Counted from the first letter of the stretch, positions 16,029-25,438 are shown. The stretch: DNA of 64,000 bases from Haloplanus ruber (GCF_024494725.1 NZ_JANHDK010000004.1:248001-312000); one strand, 5' to 3'. Notes: generated from the sequence alone by a model not told the origin. Program-made: numbers and translations.

Positions 16029-16042
16029 CGCGAAATTTCGCG
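16029..16042. promoter_or_regulatory. 14-bp palindrome downstream of a TATA box
   Basis: CGCGAAATTTCGCG is a perfect palindrome, 6-7 bp after a TATA-like CCTATATATCC (16013-16023) and about 140 bp before the ABC permease start. Position relative to the TATA element suggests a repressor site for the ABC operon. Confidence 0.5.
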
Positions 16043-16181
16043 GTTTTGTTATTATGAGTGACCCTCTATCCCTACTGTCTCGTCGCGATTGACGAGGACA
16101 GAGGTCGCATGCGAAGACGGATCGAAAGCGACTCCGCGTCCAAGAGCAGGACTTTTCTGACGGCTTGCTGTCCCTCCATCC

Positions 16182-17063
16182 ATGCGGTGGTCCCCGCTTG
16201 CACGCAGCGAATCCCGGACAGTCCTCACCTCCAAGGGGGCGTGGATACTCGCTTCTCTCGTCGTCCTCTGGGGGTTCCGACCGACCTATGCAGGATGGGA
16301 CGCGGTCGGACGAAATATCACCGTCGGGTACATCCAGATCGGCGTCGATCTGTTCCTCCCGATCGGTGCCCTTCTCGTGTCGTACCAGTCGCTCATCGGC
16401 GAACGAACCACGGGCAGTATCAAGTTCCTCCTCGGGTTGCCACTGACGCGGACGCAGATCCTACTCGGGAAGGCGAGTGGGCGCTTCGTGGGCGTCGGGG
16501 CGGCCATCGTCGCGGCAGCGCTCGCTCTCGCTGGCATCGGCCTCGTCGAACACGGCCCGTTCGGTCTGCTTCCCTTCCTCGGGACGCTCGTCGCGACACT
16601 GTTACTCGCCAGTGCGATGGTCGCCGTCGGTGTGCTCGTCTCGACGGTCACCCGACGAACGGTGACTGCCGCGACGGGGGTCTTCGCGTACCTCCTCGTG
16701 ACGCTGTTCTGGACGCAGATCGTCACGTCGGTCTACACCGCGATCACCGGCGTTCCGGTCGACCCGTACGAAGCTCCGGCGAGTGGGCCGCTCTTTCTCG
16801 CGCTCAGACTGACTCCCGACGGCGCGTACAACGTCCTGACGAACTGGCTTCTCGACGTCGGCAACTCGGCGGAGCTGTTCCACATCGTCGCCACCAAACT
16901 CGCGCCGGGAGTCTCCGTGAACGCCTTCGTCGTCGAGGCAGCGTTCGACGGCGGCGGCCCGTGGTATCTCCATCCCGCACTGAGCGTGGTCGTCCTCCTC
17001 GTCTGGGTGGGGGTGCCGATGGCCCTCGCCCGCCGTATCTTCACCGAGGGTGACGCACTATGA
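16182..17063 (+). CDS. ABC-2 type transporter permease
   Basis: A 293-residue membrane protein of the ABC-2/NosY-like class with six likely transmembrane helices (about 22-40, 55-75, 105-130, 140-165, 175-200 and 265-285). The family motif GERTTGSIKFLLGLPLTRTQ after helix 2 is clear. It forms an exporter with the ATPase encoded by the next gene, overlapping by 4 bp (ATGA). The lipoprotein gene follows, making a three-gene operon. The cargo is unknown. Confidence 0.85.
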   Translation: MRWSPLARSESRTVLTSKGAWILASLVVLWGFRPTYAGWDAVGRNITVGYIQIGVDLFLPIGALLVSYQSLIGERTTGSIKFLLGLPLTRTQILLGKASGRFVGVGAAIVAAALALAGIGLVEHGPFGLLPFLGTLVATLLLASAMVAVGVLVSTVTRRTVTAATGVFAYLLVTLFWTQIVTSVYTAITGVPVDPYEAPASGPLFLALRLTPDGAYNVLTNWLLDVGNSAELFHIVATKLAPGVSVNAFVVEAAFDGGGPWYLHPALSVVVLLVWVGVPMALARRIFTEGDAL

Positions 17064-17815
17064 GTTCGTCAGCGCCCGCAATCGAAGCCGACGCGGTAAC
17101 AAAGGAGTACGGCGACGTTCGCGCCGTCGACAGCCTCGATCTCGTGGTTGAGCGCGGCGAAACGTACGGCTTTCTCGGTCCGAACGGCGCCGGCAAATCG
17201 ACCACGATCGGACTGTTACTCGACTATCTTCGACCGACTTCGGGGACGGTCCGCGTCCTCGGGAAGGATCCACGACGCGACGTCGTCGAGGTTCACGACC
17301 GAGTCGGGGTGCTTCCGGATCGATTCGGCCTCTACGAGGACCGATCCGCACGTCAGCACGTCTCGTTCGTCGCGGAGGCGAAACGCGTCGACGATGCTCC
17401 GGAATCACTCCTCGAACGCGTTGGACTCGGAGATGCCGTCGACGACGACGCGGGTGACTTCTCCAGTGGGATGGAGCAACGCTTGGCGCTCGCGATGGCA
17501 CTCGTCGGCGACCCCGAACTGCTCATTCTCGACGAACCGTTCAGCGGTCTCGACCCACACGGGGTCCGGCGCGTGCGGGACATCGTCCACGAGGAGACCC
17601 AGCGTGGCGCGACGGTGTTTTTCTCCAGTCACGTGCTCGGCCAGGTCGAACTGGTCTGTGATCGGATCGGCGTCCTTCACGAGGGGCGGTTAGTCGCCGA
17701 GGGAACGCTCGACGAACTCCGAGACCGGACCGCGTCACCCGACGACGCGACGGTGGAAGACGTCTTCGTCGAACTCACTGACGCCCGTGTCGACGACGGT
17801 GGTGAGCGCCGGTGA
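17060..17815 (+). CDS. ABC transporter ATP-binding protein
   Basis: A 251-residue ATPase partner of the permease before it. The Walker A GPNGAGKST starts at residue 40, the degenerate signature is FSSGMEQRLALA, and the Walker B/D-loop is LLILDEPFSGLDP, followed by the switch His (FFSSHVLGQ). The degenerate signature (FSSGM instead of LSGGQ) is common in ABC-2 exporters. The stop overlaps the GTG start of the lipoprotein gene. The role is energy supply for efflux or for assembly of a membrane factor. Confidence 0.92.
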   Translation: MSSSAPAIEADAVTKEYGDVRAVDSLDLVVERGETYGFLGPNGAGKSTTIGLLLDYLRPTSGTVRVLGKDPRRDVVEVHDRVGVLPDRFGLYEDRSARQHVSFVAEAKRVDDAPESLLERVGLGDAVDDDAGDFSSGMEQRLALAMALVGDPELLILDEPFSGLDPHGVRRVRDIVHEETQRGATVFFSSHVLGQVELVCDRIGVLHEGRLVAEGTLDELRDRTASPDDATVEDVFVELTDARVDDGGERR

Positions 17816-18393
17816 AGCGCCGAACGTTCCTGACGGCGAGTGCGCTGTCGGTCGCGAGTCTCTCCGGCTGTCTCGGTGATGCCGAATATCGAATCACCAA
17901 CACGGCTGCAGAGACGTCTCTGCCCCCGATATCGCTGTCAGTAGACCTCCCGGTCGCTGACGCGACGATCGAACACCCGGCCGCGCTCACGCTCACGCTG
18001 GAGAACACGGTCGACGACCCGCTTCGAATCCGTAGCTACGGCGTCTGGCCATTCGGCGTGCTCGCACTCGCCCCCTCGCCGACGCCCGGCGAAGACACGC
18101 TGAAGCCGACTCTGTTCTCCCCGTCGTACGAAACGACCGACCGCGTAGAAGTATCCCGTGGTGGATCGTCGTTGTCGTTGGATGGGACGCCGATAACCCG
18201 GCTGCTCGCCCCCGGTGAGCGTGTCAGCAGACGATACGAACTTCGCGGTGACGACCTCCCAGGTTCGGGGACGTACTACGTCGTCCAAAACTTCGACCGA
18301 CGAGCCTCACGCTACTCTGCGGGTGACGACTGGAAACCCCTCGAATACCGGATCCGTCTCAGTATCGAGGAAAAACGGCGATTGTCGATATAA
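17812..18393 (+). CDS. Tat-type lipoprotein of the ABC operon
   Basis: A 193-residue secreted protein starting from GTG with KRRTFLTASALSVASLSGC, a twin-arginine signal joined to a lipobox Cys, the usual form of haloarchaeal lipoproteins. The mature part is a beta-rich domain (LTLTLENTVDDPLRIRSYG, then a YVVQNFD stretch) suggestive of an immunoglobulin-like fold. The GTG overlaps the ATPase stop, so it belongs to the ABC operon and probably works at the outer face of the membrane with the transporter. No precise family is recognised. Confidence 0.75.
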   Translation: MKRRTFLTASALSVASLSGCLGDAEYRITNTAAETSLPPISLSVDLPVADATIEHPAALTLTLENTVDDPLRIRSYGVWPFGVLALAPSPTPGEDTLKPTLFSPSYETTDRVEVSRGGSSLSLDGTPITRLLAPGERVSRRYELRGDDLPGSGTYYVVQNFDRRASRYSAGDDWKPLEYRIRLSIEEKRRLSI

Positions 18394-18551
18394 GCGGCAC
18401 TTCGATACAGGCTCTACGCCGACCCCGAATGCTTTCATCTCGTCTACTCGATTTCGCAATCGAGCGATAGGGACGTCGATGGGTGGGCGGAAGTTGCATC
18501 TACCGTGTCCGCGCGCGGTCTTAATGTGGACTCGGCGCGTATTCTGTGCCG

Positions 18552-19166
18552 ATGGATGTACTCTCAGCAGCGGGGCGTCAGAAACGAGACGATCGCGACG
18601 ACGGTGACTTCTACGACCGGCCACGGTACGTCACTCACGCCGACGATGCGTTCTGCCAGCGGTTGACGACGCTCTACGACGAACTCATGGCCCCCGGCGA
18701 CCGCGTTTTCGACGCGATGGGCAGTTGGGTCTCTCATCTCCCGGCGGCGGACCTCGACTACGTGATCGGCCACGGCCTCAACGCAGACGAACTCGCCGCG
18801 AACGACCGCTACGACGAGTGGTTCGTGCAAGATTTTAACGAGGACCAGTCACTGCCGCTCGGTGACGAGGCCGTCGATATCGTCTGCTGTGCCCTTTCGG
18901 TGCAGTATCTGCAGTACCCCGAGGCGATCTGTTCGGAGTTCGACCGTGTTCTCGACGACGATGGGGCGGTCGTCGTGAGCTTCACGAATCGAATGTTTCC
19001 GAGAAAAGCAATCAGGGCGTGGCGGAGCGCGTCGATGGCCGAGCGGTCGGACTTGGTCGCGTCGTATCTACGGGCTGGTGGGCTGACGGTAACGGATCGA
19101 ATCGCCGAAGATGGAGCCACCGATCCGTTCTACGCCGCTGTCGGGCGCTCTGGGACGACTCACTAG
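18552..19166 (+). CDS. SAM-dependent methyltransferase (class I, type 11)
   Basis: A 204-residue protein of the Rossmann methyltransferase class. The SAM-binding region is DRVFDAMGSWVSHLP, then VIGHGLNADEL and an acidic loop; the post-II segment is AVDIVCCALSVQYLQYP and the later strand is DDGAVVVSF. The glycine-rich loop is a GSW variant. ATG 18552 is preferred to the GTG at 18546; the T/A-rich GTCTTAATG near 18520 fits a promoter for a nearly leaderless message. The substrate is unknown. It stands alone between the ABC operon and a small membrane protein. Confidence 0.75.
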   Translation: MDVLSAAGRQKRDDRDDGDFYDRPRYVTHADDAFCQRLTTLYDELMAPGDRVFDAMGSWVSHLPAADLDYVIGHGLNADELAANDRYDEWFVQDFNEDQSLPLGDEAVDIVCCALSVQYLQYPEAICSEFDRVLDDDGAVVVSFTNRMFPRKAIRAWRSASMAERSDLVASYLRAGGLTVTDRIAEDGATDPFYAAVGRSGTTH

Positions 19167-19280
19167 CCGACACAACCCGCCAAAGTCGCAGCGAACGGGG
19201 CGGGCTACACCGAGTGCGTATCATCCCAATTCGAAGCGCTGTCCGACTCGCTTTTGTCCGTCGATTCCCTGTAGGTGGAT

Positions 19281-19451
19281 ATGAACCCGACAGCGGTACT
19301 CCACATGACTGCCGCGGTACTGGTCGGCGCAGGCCTGTTCCTGTCCGGCAGGGTGCTTACTATTGTACTCATCGGACTCGGGGTGGCGGCATTCGTCGCT
19401 GGCATCGTCCTCGCCCGGCGCGGCGACTCCGATACCCCCGATGGGACGTAA
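19281..19451 (+). CDS. Small membrane protein, two helices
   Basis: A 56-codon gene: MNPTAVLHMTAAVLVGAG, then VLTIVLIGLGVAAFVAGIVL, ending in a polar RRGDSDTPDGT tail. Two hydrophobic helices are joined by a short SGR turn. Haloarchaeal genomes carry many such two-helix proteins of unknown role. The start follows a GTGGAT stretch 4 bp upstream. The acidic tail and strong codon bias support coding. Confidence 0.55.
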   Translation: MNPTAVLHMTAAVLVGAGLFLSGRVLTIVLIGLGVAAFVAGIVLARRGDSDTPDGT

Positions 19452-20224
19452 TTCCTTCCAACTGTTGTAGCGTTCGACAAAGTCGCCGCACGTATCCACC
19501 CGTCCGGTCGCCTCTTGGAGTGTCCTATGCGTTTGGGTCGGGGTCCGCGACGCGGGTACTATTGCCAACGGGTTTGCCGTCCCGTCAGGACCCTCCGCGA
19601 CGTCGAGTTCAAATTGATCCGTCACCGGCGTGTTCGCCGCGAATGTAACTGAGGGTAGCGGTGGGCCTATGTGCCGAGCGTCAAACGTATTTGGAAATTG
19701 TCTTGTTCGGCAATTCATATTTGCATAATATGTCTACCGGCGTGAGTAAATCTCCGTGTGGCATACCGATATCGAAGTCCGAAACGGTAACACGCCGCCC
19801 GCGTCCGCGGTATCTGCTCGACGAACTGTTCTCGCGGAGCCAAGACGGAAGTATTGGGATTAGCGCCCGTAATCTCGCTGAATGAGCACGTGGAGTGAAC
19901 GGTTCGTGTCTGGACCGGCATTATTGACGAGAGCGTCCTTCCACCCGCCAATTAAAACGGAGCGAGCCTGGTGACGGCGTACAGCCGATATCGGGCGCCG
20001 TTGAACTGGATCACGGCTCCGTCTACCGTCCCGTGCTCTGGGTAGCTACCGGACGCGGGCCGTAAGTCGGTCGTTTATACCCCCCGTGATCAACGAACTG
20101 ACCGATTTGGCTCCTTATTTATAAAAATACGACACTATATTAGAAACTGATATTTCTGCCACGCAGAGACGGCTCTCAAGCCCATCTGTCCCCACACGCG
20201 ACGGCCCGCGGGCACGGCATTTAT
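19452..20224. other. Gene-poor region with possible debris
   Basis: Nearly 800 bp without a convincing gene. On the minus strand 19475-19650 reads as a plausible acidic protein fragment (FELDVAEGPDGTANPLA, then TCGDFVERYNSWKEL) but has no start, motif or continuation. Around 20105-20160 the sequence is A+T-rich (TTATTTATAAAAATACG). A TATA-like GCATTTATG near 20218-20226 suits the rdfA promoter. Confidence 0.35.
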
Positions 20225-20251
20225 GTGCTACAACCGTCCTACTCACAGGCA

Positions 20252-20881
20252 ATGACCAACGACGACTCCAACCCACAACGAACGTCGAGTAAGGTGGCGC
20301 AGTTGCTCGACGAGTACGACCTCGGTGACTCGTTTGGTGACGAACTCGAACGGCTGTGGACCGCCGACGACGACCGCCGCAAGAGTCTCCGCGATCTCGC
20401 GGAACTCTTCAACCAACGGCTACTAGGGAGTGCCCTGCGGGCGACCGGCACGTCGACCGTCGACGGAGAGATCGACAACCTCTATCGTCTCCTCACTGAC
20501 GACGACGTGAGCAGTGGGATGCGGACGGAAGCGCAGGCGCGTCTCGAGCGCGAGGGCGTCGACGTTGTCCAACTCGAGCGGGATTTCGTCTCCTACCAGG
20601 CTATCCGCTCGTACCTGACCGAGTATCGCGACGCCGAGTACGAAGGCCCGTCGGAGAGTGAGCGGACCGACTCGGTGCTGGACACCATCCAAAATCTCCG
20701 CGCACGGCTGCGGACGATCACAGAGAGCAGTTTAGACCGTCTCCGGTCGACCGGCCGTATCACGCTCGGCAACTTTCGTCTGTTCGTCGACGTCAGTGTC
20801 CTCTGCGAAGACTGTGGGTCTCAGTATGGCGTCATCGACTTGCTGGAACGTGGCGGTTGTGACTGCGAGCCAGACGACTAG
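20252..20881 (+). CDS. rdfA: Rod-determining factor RdfA
   Basis: A 209-residue protein matching RdfA, a haloarchaeal factor needed to make rod-shaped cells in Haloferax. Recognised features are the N-terminal SSKVAQLLDEYDL, the DLAELFNQRLL helix, the WTADDDRRKSLRDLAE segment, and a C-terminal LCEDCGSQYGVIDLLERGGCDC, which looks like a small zinc site. ATG 20252 lies about 30 bp from a TATA-like element, as in leaderless haloarchaeal genes. It converges with the SMC-like gene, and the two stop codons share the palindrome CTAG (20878-20881). The pairing of rdfA with this SMC-like gene is a recurrent haloarchaeal arrangement. Confidence 0.88.
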   Translation: MTNDDSNPQRTSSKVAQLLDEYDLGDSFGDELERLWTADDDRRKSLRDLAELFNQRLLGSALRATGTSTVDGEIDNLYRLLTDDDVSSGMRTEAQARLEREGVDVVQLERDFVSYQAIRSYLTEYRDAEYEGPSESERTDSVLDTIQNLRARLRTITESSLDRLRSTGRITLGNFRLFVDVSVLCEDCGSQYGVIDLLERGGCDCEPDD

Positions 20882-22812
20882 ATGTCCGTCACGCGGGTGT
20901 ACGTCTCGTCGAGGGCCTGTGCGTCCTCGGGCAACAGGGCGACGACGAGGAATTCGGCGTAGTCGGCGATGTAGTCGATCAGATCAGCGATACGGGCGGA
21001 GTCGATGGCCTCCAATGAGTCCAGAAGCATGAACGGGACCATCTCATACACCTCGTGGACGAGATAGCCCGCGAGGGTGAACACGAGGCCGGTCACCTCG
21101 CGTTCACTCTCCGAGAGGTGATCGATGGTGTCCTCGAACGTCGCTCCCGTGTCGGTGCTCCGAACGATGTGGAGTTCGAACTGGGTCCTCTCGACGTGCC
21201 GTCGACCCTCTCGAACCGTCCGTTCGACCCGCTCGATCCAGATACGTTCGAGGTTCTCGTAGCCGAGGATGTCGAGGACGGTCGCCATGTGTTCGTTGAA
21301 CTGCTCGACGGCGGTCGCTTCGATCTGATCGATGCGGGTTCGGAGATTCCGCAGTTCCTCGGTGAGTTCCTCGCGCTGGGTGTGTAGCTGACTCTCCTCG
21401 GTCAACTGTTCCTCGATCGAACTGATCTGGTCTACCACGTCGTCGAGATCGGATTCCAGCCGTCCCAGTTCGAATTCTAGCTGGTTCGCTTCCTTATGCA
21501 GGTCGAGAATGTCTCCGAAGTCGTCGGATTCCAGCGTCTCGATCTCAGCTTCGAGCGTCTCGATTTCCGCGCTCAGTTCCTCGCGCTGGCTGCGCAGACG
21601 CTCGATCTGTGTCTCACGGTCCTCGATTTCGTCCGCGATGTCGGATAGCTTCCGATCGATCGACTCCCGACGATTCTGGTGTTCCCGATACGTCTCTCGC
21701 TTCTCTTTCAACTGACTCAACTCCGATTCGACCGACCGGATCGCTTCGAGTTTCTCCTGGCGAATCGCTCGCAGTTGGTCGAGCGTGTCGGTGACCTGTT
21801 CCTGTTTCACGCTGGACCCACAGGTCCAGCACACCACCGTCTGGTCGACGAGTGTGTCCGTCACCGAACCGGTGTCGTCGTCCAGATGTGTCGCGACCGA
21901 GCCAGATTCGTCGAGTTGCTCCTCGTTGAACTGGATGACTGCTTGGAGGTCGCTCACCTCTCGTTCGAACTGCTCTTTTCGTTCGCGAAGCCGGGAAATT
22001 TCGTCGTCGAGTTCGTGGTGTTCGCCCATGGGCGCATCGGGGAGGCCGTCACGCTCGGCTTCGAGTTCTCGCTGTTCGGCCGTGAGCGACTCGAGACTCT
22101 CCTGCTGCAGATCGATATCCGACCGGATCTGTTCCAGTGATGAGCGCTTTTCCCGAAGTTCGTCGAGACGCGATTCGAGTTCCCGTTTCTCCTCACGCGT
22201 CTCGTCGACGTCGGCGTCCAGTGCTTCGATGTCCGCCTCCGTCGTCGCCAGTTCTTCCCGCTTTTCTTCGATGTCGCTTTCGAGGCGGGTCCGTTCCTGC
22301 TCAAGCTTTGGGAGCTTGGGCTTCAGTTCGTCGAGTTCGTCGAGTTCGTCGTCGATTTGGCTCCGCTCCCGTTCGAGCTGTTGGATCTCCGTTCGGATCG
22401 CCTCGGTGTCGACCGGTCGCATGATGAGTTCGCGCAGGTCGCCGCTTCTGGCAACGGTGCGCCGAGCCTCGTTCGACTCCAGCAAGAACGCAAAGAGATC
22501 GGCGAACTCGGGGTCGTCGAGAAATGGCTCGCCGCCAGTCGTCACGGTCCCGTTCGTCCGCGTGAACGTTCGGACGTAGCGTTCGTCGCCGACGGTGAGT
22601 TCGACACGGCCCTCGTCGGCGTCAGCTTTGAGAGACGCGTCGTCGCTGCCTGTTACCGCCATGATCGAGTGGAGCAACGAGGTTCGATTCGTCGCGTTGC
22701 GGCCAGCTAGAATCGTGATCCCGGGTGCAAACTCGACTGTCGTCTCGTCGATGCCGCCGACGTTCCGCACTTCCAGTTTGGCGGAATCCCCGAGCAGTTC
22801 TGGGTCCATCAT
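20878..22812 (-). CDS. Archaea-specific SMC-related protein
   Basis: A 644-residue SMC/Rad50-like ATPase. The N-terminal nucleotide site is AGRNATNRTSLLHS, where the usual Lys of Walker A is Arg, a feature I recall as normal for this haloarchaeal SMC-like family. A long coiled coil (about 130-520) is broken by CWTCGSS, a zinc-hook-like CxxC. The C-terminal domain carries LSESEREVTGLVF (signature region) and VPFMLLDSLEAID, which holds the Walker B/D-loop. Likely roles are chromosome structure or morphology together with RdfA; this is inference from pairing. Start at 22812 or the next Met at 22809. Confidence 0.85.
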   Translation of the reverse strand: MMDPELLGDSAKLEVRNVGGIDETTVEFAPGITILAGRNATNRTSLLHSIMAVTGSDDASLKADADEGRVELTVGDERYVRTFTRTNGTVTTGGEPFLDDPEFADLFAFLLESNEARRTVARSGDLRELIMRPVDTEAIRTEIQQLERERSQIDDELDELDELKPKLPKLEQERTRLESDIEEKREELATTEADIEALDADVDETREEKRELESRLDELREKRSSLEQIRSDIDLQQESLESLTAEQRELEAERDGLPDAPMGEHHELDDEISRLRERKEQFEREVSDLQAVIQFNEEQLDESGSVATHLDDDTGSVTDTLVDQTVVCWTCGSSVKQEQVTDTLDQLRAIRQEKLEAIRSVESELSQLKEKRETYREHQNRRESIDRKLSDIADEIEDRETQIERLRSQREELSAEIETLEAEIETLESDDFGDILDLHKEANQLEFELGRLESDLDDVVDQISSIEEQLTEESQLHTQREELTEELRNLRTRIDQIEATAVEQFNEHMATVLDILGYENLERIWIERVERTVREGRRHVERTQFELHIVRSTDTGATFEDTIDHLSESEREVTGLVFTLAGYLVHEVYEMVPFMLLDSLEAIDSARIADLIDYIADYAEFLVVALLPEDAQALDETYTRVTDI

Positions 22813-22875
22813 GGCTGTGCCTCGCCCTGTTGCAACAAAAGCATTGTTGTGAGAACGCCTGCTCGCCGTGATTAA

Positions 22876-22897
22876 ATAACAATCATATGGATGTTAT
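22876..22897. promoter_or_regulatory. ATAACA-N10-TGTTAT palindrome, site 1
   Basis: Perfect 6-bp arms with a 10-bp spacer containing a central ATAT. It lies between the SMC-like gene and the IclR gene at 23156, about 64 bp upstream of the former and 260 bp upstream of the latter. Two more sites with the same layout lie at 42980 and 48045. Confidence 0.65.
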
Positions 22898-23106
22898 CGA
22901 AAATACTGTTGACCGAGAACCTCCGACTGTGAATGTGTCCTATTCCCTGACACCACTGATCGTGTGTTCCTATTTCGAAAACAGAGTGAGAGTCCCGCAT
23001 TCGACTGCGTCGCGAACGCGACCCCTGAAATATCCGGTCCGATTCGTGGGTGACTGTGTCGCCTCGTCTCGTCTCGCTTGGTGATTGAGTGGCACTAGCA
23101 TAATTC

Positions 23107-23124
23107 CGTTTAATATATGCAAAC
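23107..23124 (+). promoter_or_regulatory. TATA-containing promoter of the first IclR gene
   Basis: CGTTTAATATATGCAAAC lies 32 bp upstream of the IclR start and contains a good archaeal TATA box. The same 18 bases occur at 43084-43101 in front of decayed sequence. Confidence 0.7.
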
Positions 23125-23155
23125 GACTAAGTGGCTTGCGTGTGTGCGTGACGGT

Positions 23156-23974
23156 ATGCCAACCGAGCCGCTCCCGGACGAATCGCCGCGGACGCTGAAG
23201 ACGGTGGAGCGCACTGCCAAGATCATCAACGCACTCGAAACGCTCGATGGCGGCGGCGTCACCGAACTGGCCGACTCCCTCGACATGTCCAAGAGCTCGG
23301 TATATCACTACTTGGCCACACTCCGGCAGGAGGAGTTTGTCGTCAAAAACGGAGACGAGTACGAACTCGGCTTGCAGTTGTTGCTCGTCGGCGAGTACGT
23401 CAGGAACCACAACCTGTTGTACCGATACGGCAGAGAGGAAGTGGAGGAACTCGCCGACGAAACGGGCGAGTACGCCAATCTGTTTACCGAAGAACACGGA
23501 AAAGGAATCAACCTGTACAAGGCTCGCGGTAGCGATGCCGTTGGAACCGGCTACCAGACGGACAAACTCCAACAGCCCGACGACCTCCACTGCACGGCGA
23601 CCGGGAAGGCGATTTTAGCGTTCCTCTCGGACGAACGCGTCCACAAGATCCTCGATCAGCACGGCCTCCCTCGACGCACGGACAGCACCATCACCGACCG
23701 TGACACGCTCTTCGACCGACTTGAGACCGTCCAAGAACGGGGCTACGCCTACAACGACGGGGAGGAAGTCGAAGGACTCCGTGCCGTCGGCGCACCGGTC
23801 ATCGACCGCGACGGCAACGTCCTCGGCTCGCTGAGCGTCGCCGGGCCGACGAGTCGGATGAAAGGCGAACGGTTCTCCGAGGAGCTTCCGGAACTGGTCC
23901 AGCGCACGGCGAACGTCATCGAGGTCAACATCAATATGGCGACCCACGATACCGACCCCACCCACCGCGGATGA
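23156..23974 (+). CDS. IclR family transcriptional regulator (purine island, left)
   Basis: A 272-residue IclR regulator. The N-terminal winged helix (about 15-75: TLKTVERTAKIINALETLDG, then SKSSVYHYLATL) binds DNA; the C-terminal effector domain has the family pattern TGYANLFTEEHGKG-like, LHCTATGKAILAFL and GLRAVGAPVID. The start is placed after the TATA element at 23107-23124; an earlier ATG at 23117 lies inside the TATA box. It is next to the amidohydrolase and allantoinase-like genes, so a role in controlling purine ring opening in response to a metabolite is likely. Confidence 0.9.
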   Translation: MPTEPLPDESPRTLKTVERTAKIINALETLDGGGVTELADSLDMSKSSVYHYLATLRQEEFVVKNGDEYELGLQLLLVGEYVRNHNLLYRYGREEVEELADETGEYANLFTEEHGKGINLYKARGSDAVGTGYQTDKLQQPDDLHCTATGKAILAFLSDERVHKILDQHGLPRRTDSTITDRDTLFDRLETVQERGYAYNDGEEVEGLRAVGAPVIDRDGNVLGSLSVAGPTSRMKGERFSEELPELVQRTANVIEVNINMATHDTDPTHRG

Positions 23975-24051
23975 CCGTCTGGTCGGCCCCGATTCGGGGG
24001 GCGCTTACGCTCGTTCGTCATTATCAAACAGACTGACTGCGGCGGAGCGCA

Positions 24052-25326
24052 TCAGTCACGCGCCAGATTCACCAGCCCTGCGGTCAGCACCCGTGTCGCT
24101 GTCGCACAACTGTCCCAATCCGTCCACTCGAGAGGACTATGAGAGAACCCACCGTGAGATGGCGCGAACAGCATCCCCGTCTCCGTGACGCTTGCAACGT
24201 GCATGGTGTCGTGACCGGCGCCGGAGTGCAGTTCCAGTGAGGTGGTGTCGACGGTCGACACGGCGCGTTCGAGCGCGGTCGTACACCGATCGCTCATCTC
24301 GCTCGGAGCGATGTCGTACGGGCGTTCGAACGCCGTCTCGACGCCACGCTCGGCTTCGAGGTTGACGAGGCGGTCCCGGACACGGTCGACGATTCGCTCC
24401 ATCGACTCGTAGCGAACGTCGCGGACGTCGATGCCGAGTTCGACCCGTCCCGGGACGACGTTGATCGCGTTCGGTGCGACGTCGAGGTGTCCGACCGTCC
24501 CGACGACGGTATCGCCGCTCTCGGCGACGATGTCGTTCGTCGCGTCCTCGACTTCGAGGACGAGTTCGCTCGCGGCGGCCAGCGCGTCCGTTCGATCCGC
24601 CATCGACGTACCGCCCGAGTGGTCGGCTTCACCGTCAATTTCGACCGCACAGCGGATCGTCCCCGTGATAGCCGAGACGATGCCGACAGCCGCGCCCGCG
24701 TCTCGCAGACGCTTGCCCTGTTCGACGTGGAGTTCGAGCCACGAATCCCACGCGCTCGCGTCGAGACGGCCGGTCCCCCGAAACCCGATGTCGGAGAGCG
24801 CCGTGTCGAGAGTCACGCCGTCGTCGTCTTCGAGGGACAGAGCATCCTCGACGGTCCGCTGTCCACTCGCCACGGACGACCCGAGGACGCCGTTGGAGAA
24901 CCGCGAGCCCTCCTCTTCGGTGAAACAGACGACGTCGATCGGTCGACCGACGTCGACGTCAGCTTCCTGGAGCGCCCGCACCGCCTCCAGGCCGCTGTAC
25001 ACGCCGAGGACGCCGTCGAAGATGCCGCCTTCGGGCACCGAGTCGAGGTGGCTCCCACACGCCACGGGTCGTGCAGTCTGATCGGCGCCGTCGGGCACCC
25101 ACCGACCGGTGATGTTGCCGACGGCATCGACTTGCACCTCGAGGCCGGCGGCGTCGAGTCGGTCGACCAGATACTCCCGCGCACGTCGATTCGCGTCCGT
25201 CCCGGGCAGGACCGTTCGGCCGTGGCCGCGATCCGTCGGAATAGCGCCGAACTCCGCGTTTGTCGTGATGTCGTCGCGGAGGCGCTCCTCGCTTACACAT
25301 CGCTGTACGGACTCCGTGGTGCTCAT
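24052..25326 (-). CDS. M20 family amidohydrolase (allantoate amidohydrolase / N-carbamoyl-amino-acid hydrolase)
   Basis: A 424-residue zinc or manganese amidohydrolase of the AllC/hydantoin-utilisation branch. It splits allantoate or N-carbamoyl amino acids, releasing ammonia and CO2. Metal-site motifs are GSHLDSVPEGGIFDGVLGV, the catalytic EEEGSRF, HVEQGK, and the C-terminal SGAGHDTMHVA and GGFSHSP. It follows from the hydantoinase-type allantoinase encoded upstream on the same strand, with DUF3830 between, so allantoin to allantoate to ureidoglycolate is the natural reading. A decayed copy of its first 40 residues exists at 43379-43645. Allantoate versus carbamoyl amino acid cannot be settled by eye. 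Confidence 0.88.
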   Translation of the reverse strand: MSTTESVQRCVSEERLRDDITTNAEFGAIPTDRGHGRTVLPGTDANRRAREYLVDRLDAAGLEVQVDAVGNITGRWVPDGADQTARPVACGSHLDSVPEGGIFDGVLGVYSGLEAVRALQEADVDVGRPIDVVCFTEEEGSRFSNGVLGSSVASGQRTVEDALSLEDDDGVTLDTALSDIGFRGTGRLDASAWDSWLELHVEQGKRLRDAGAAVGIVSAITGTIRCAVEIDGEADHSGGTSMADRTDALAAASELVLEVEDATNDIVAESGDTVVGTVGHLDVAPNAINVVPGRVELGIDVRDVRYESMERIVDRVRDRLVNLEAERGVETAFERPYDIAPSEMSDRCTTALERAVSTVDTTSLELHSGAGHDTMHVASVTETGMLFAPSHGGFSHSPLEWTDWDSCATATRVLTAGLVNLARD

Positions 25327-25438
25327 GCTCTACCCCACTTTGCAGCCGACCCAATGTTAATATACCGGCGTGTCAGCCGATTCGCGGGCTACACCTGCGG
25401 TTCCTCGAATCGGTGCGGAAAAATCGGGTGCGAGTTCG

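Noticed and set aside
16054-16092. 12-codon leader peptide MSDPLSLLSRRD before the ABC operon
   Set aside because: Too short to judge; no attenuator hairpin or runs of one amino acid seen.
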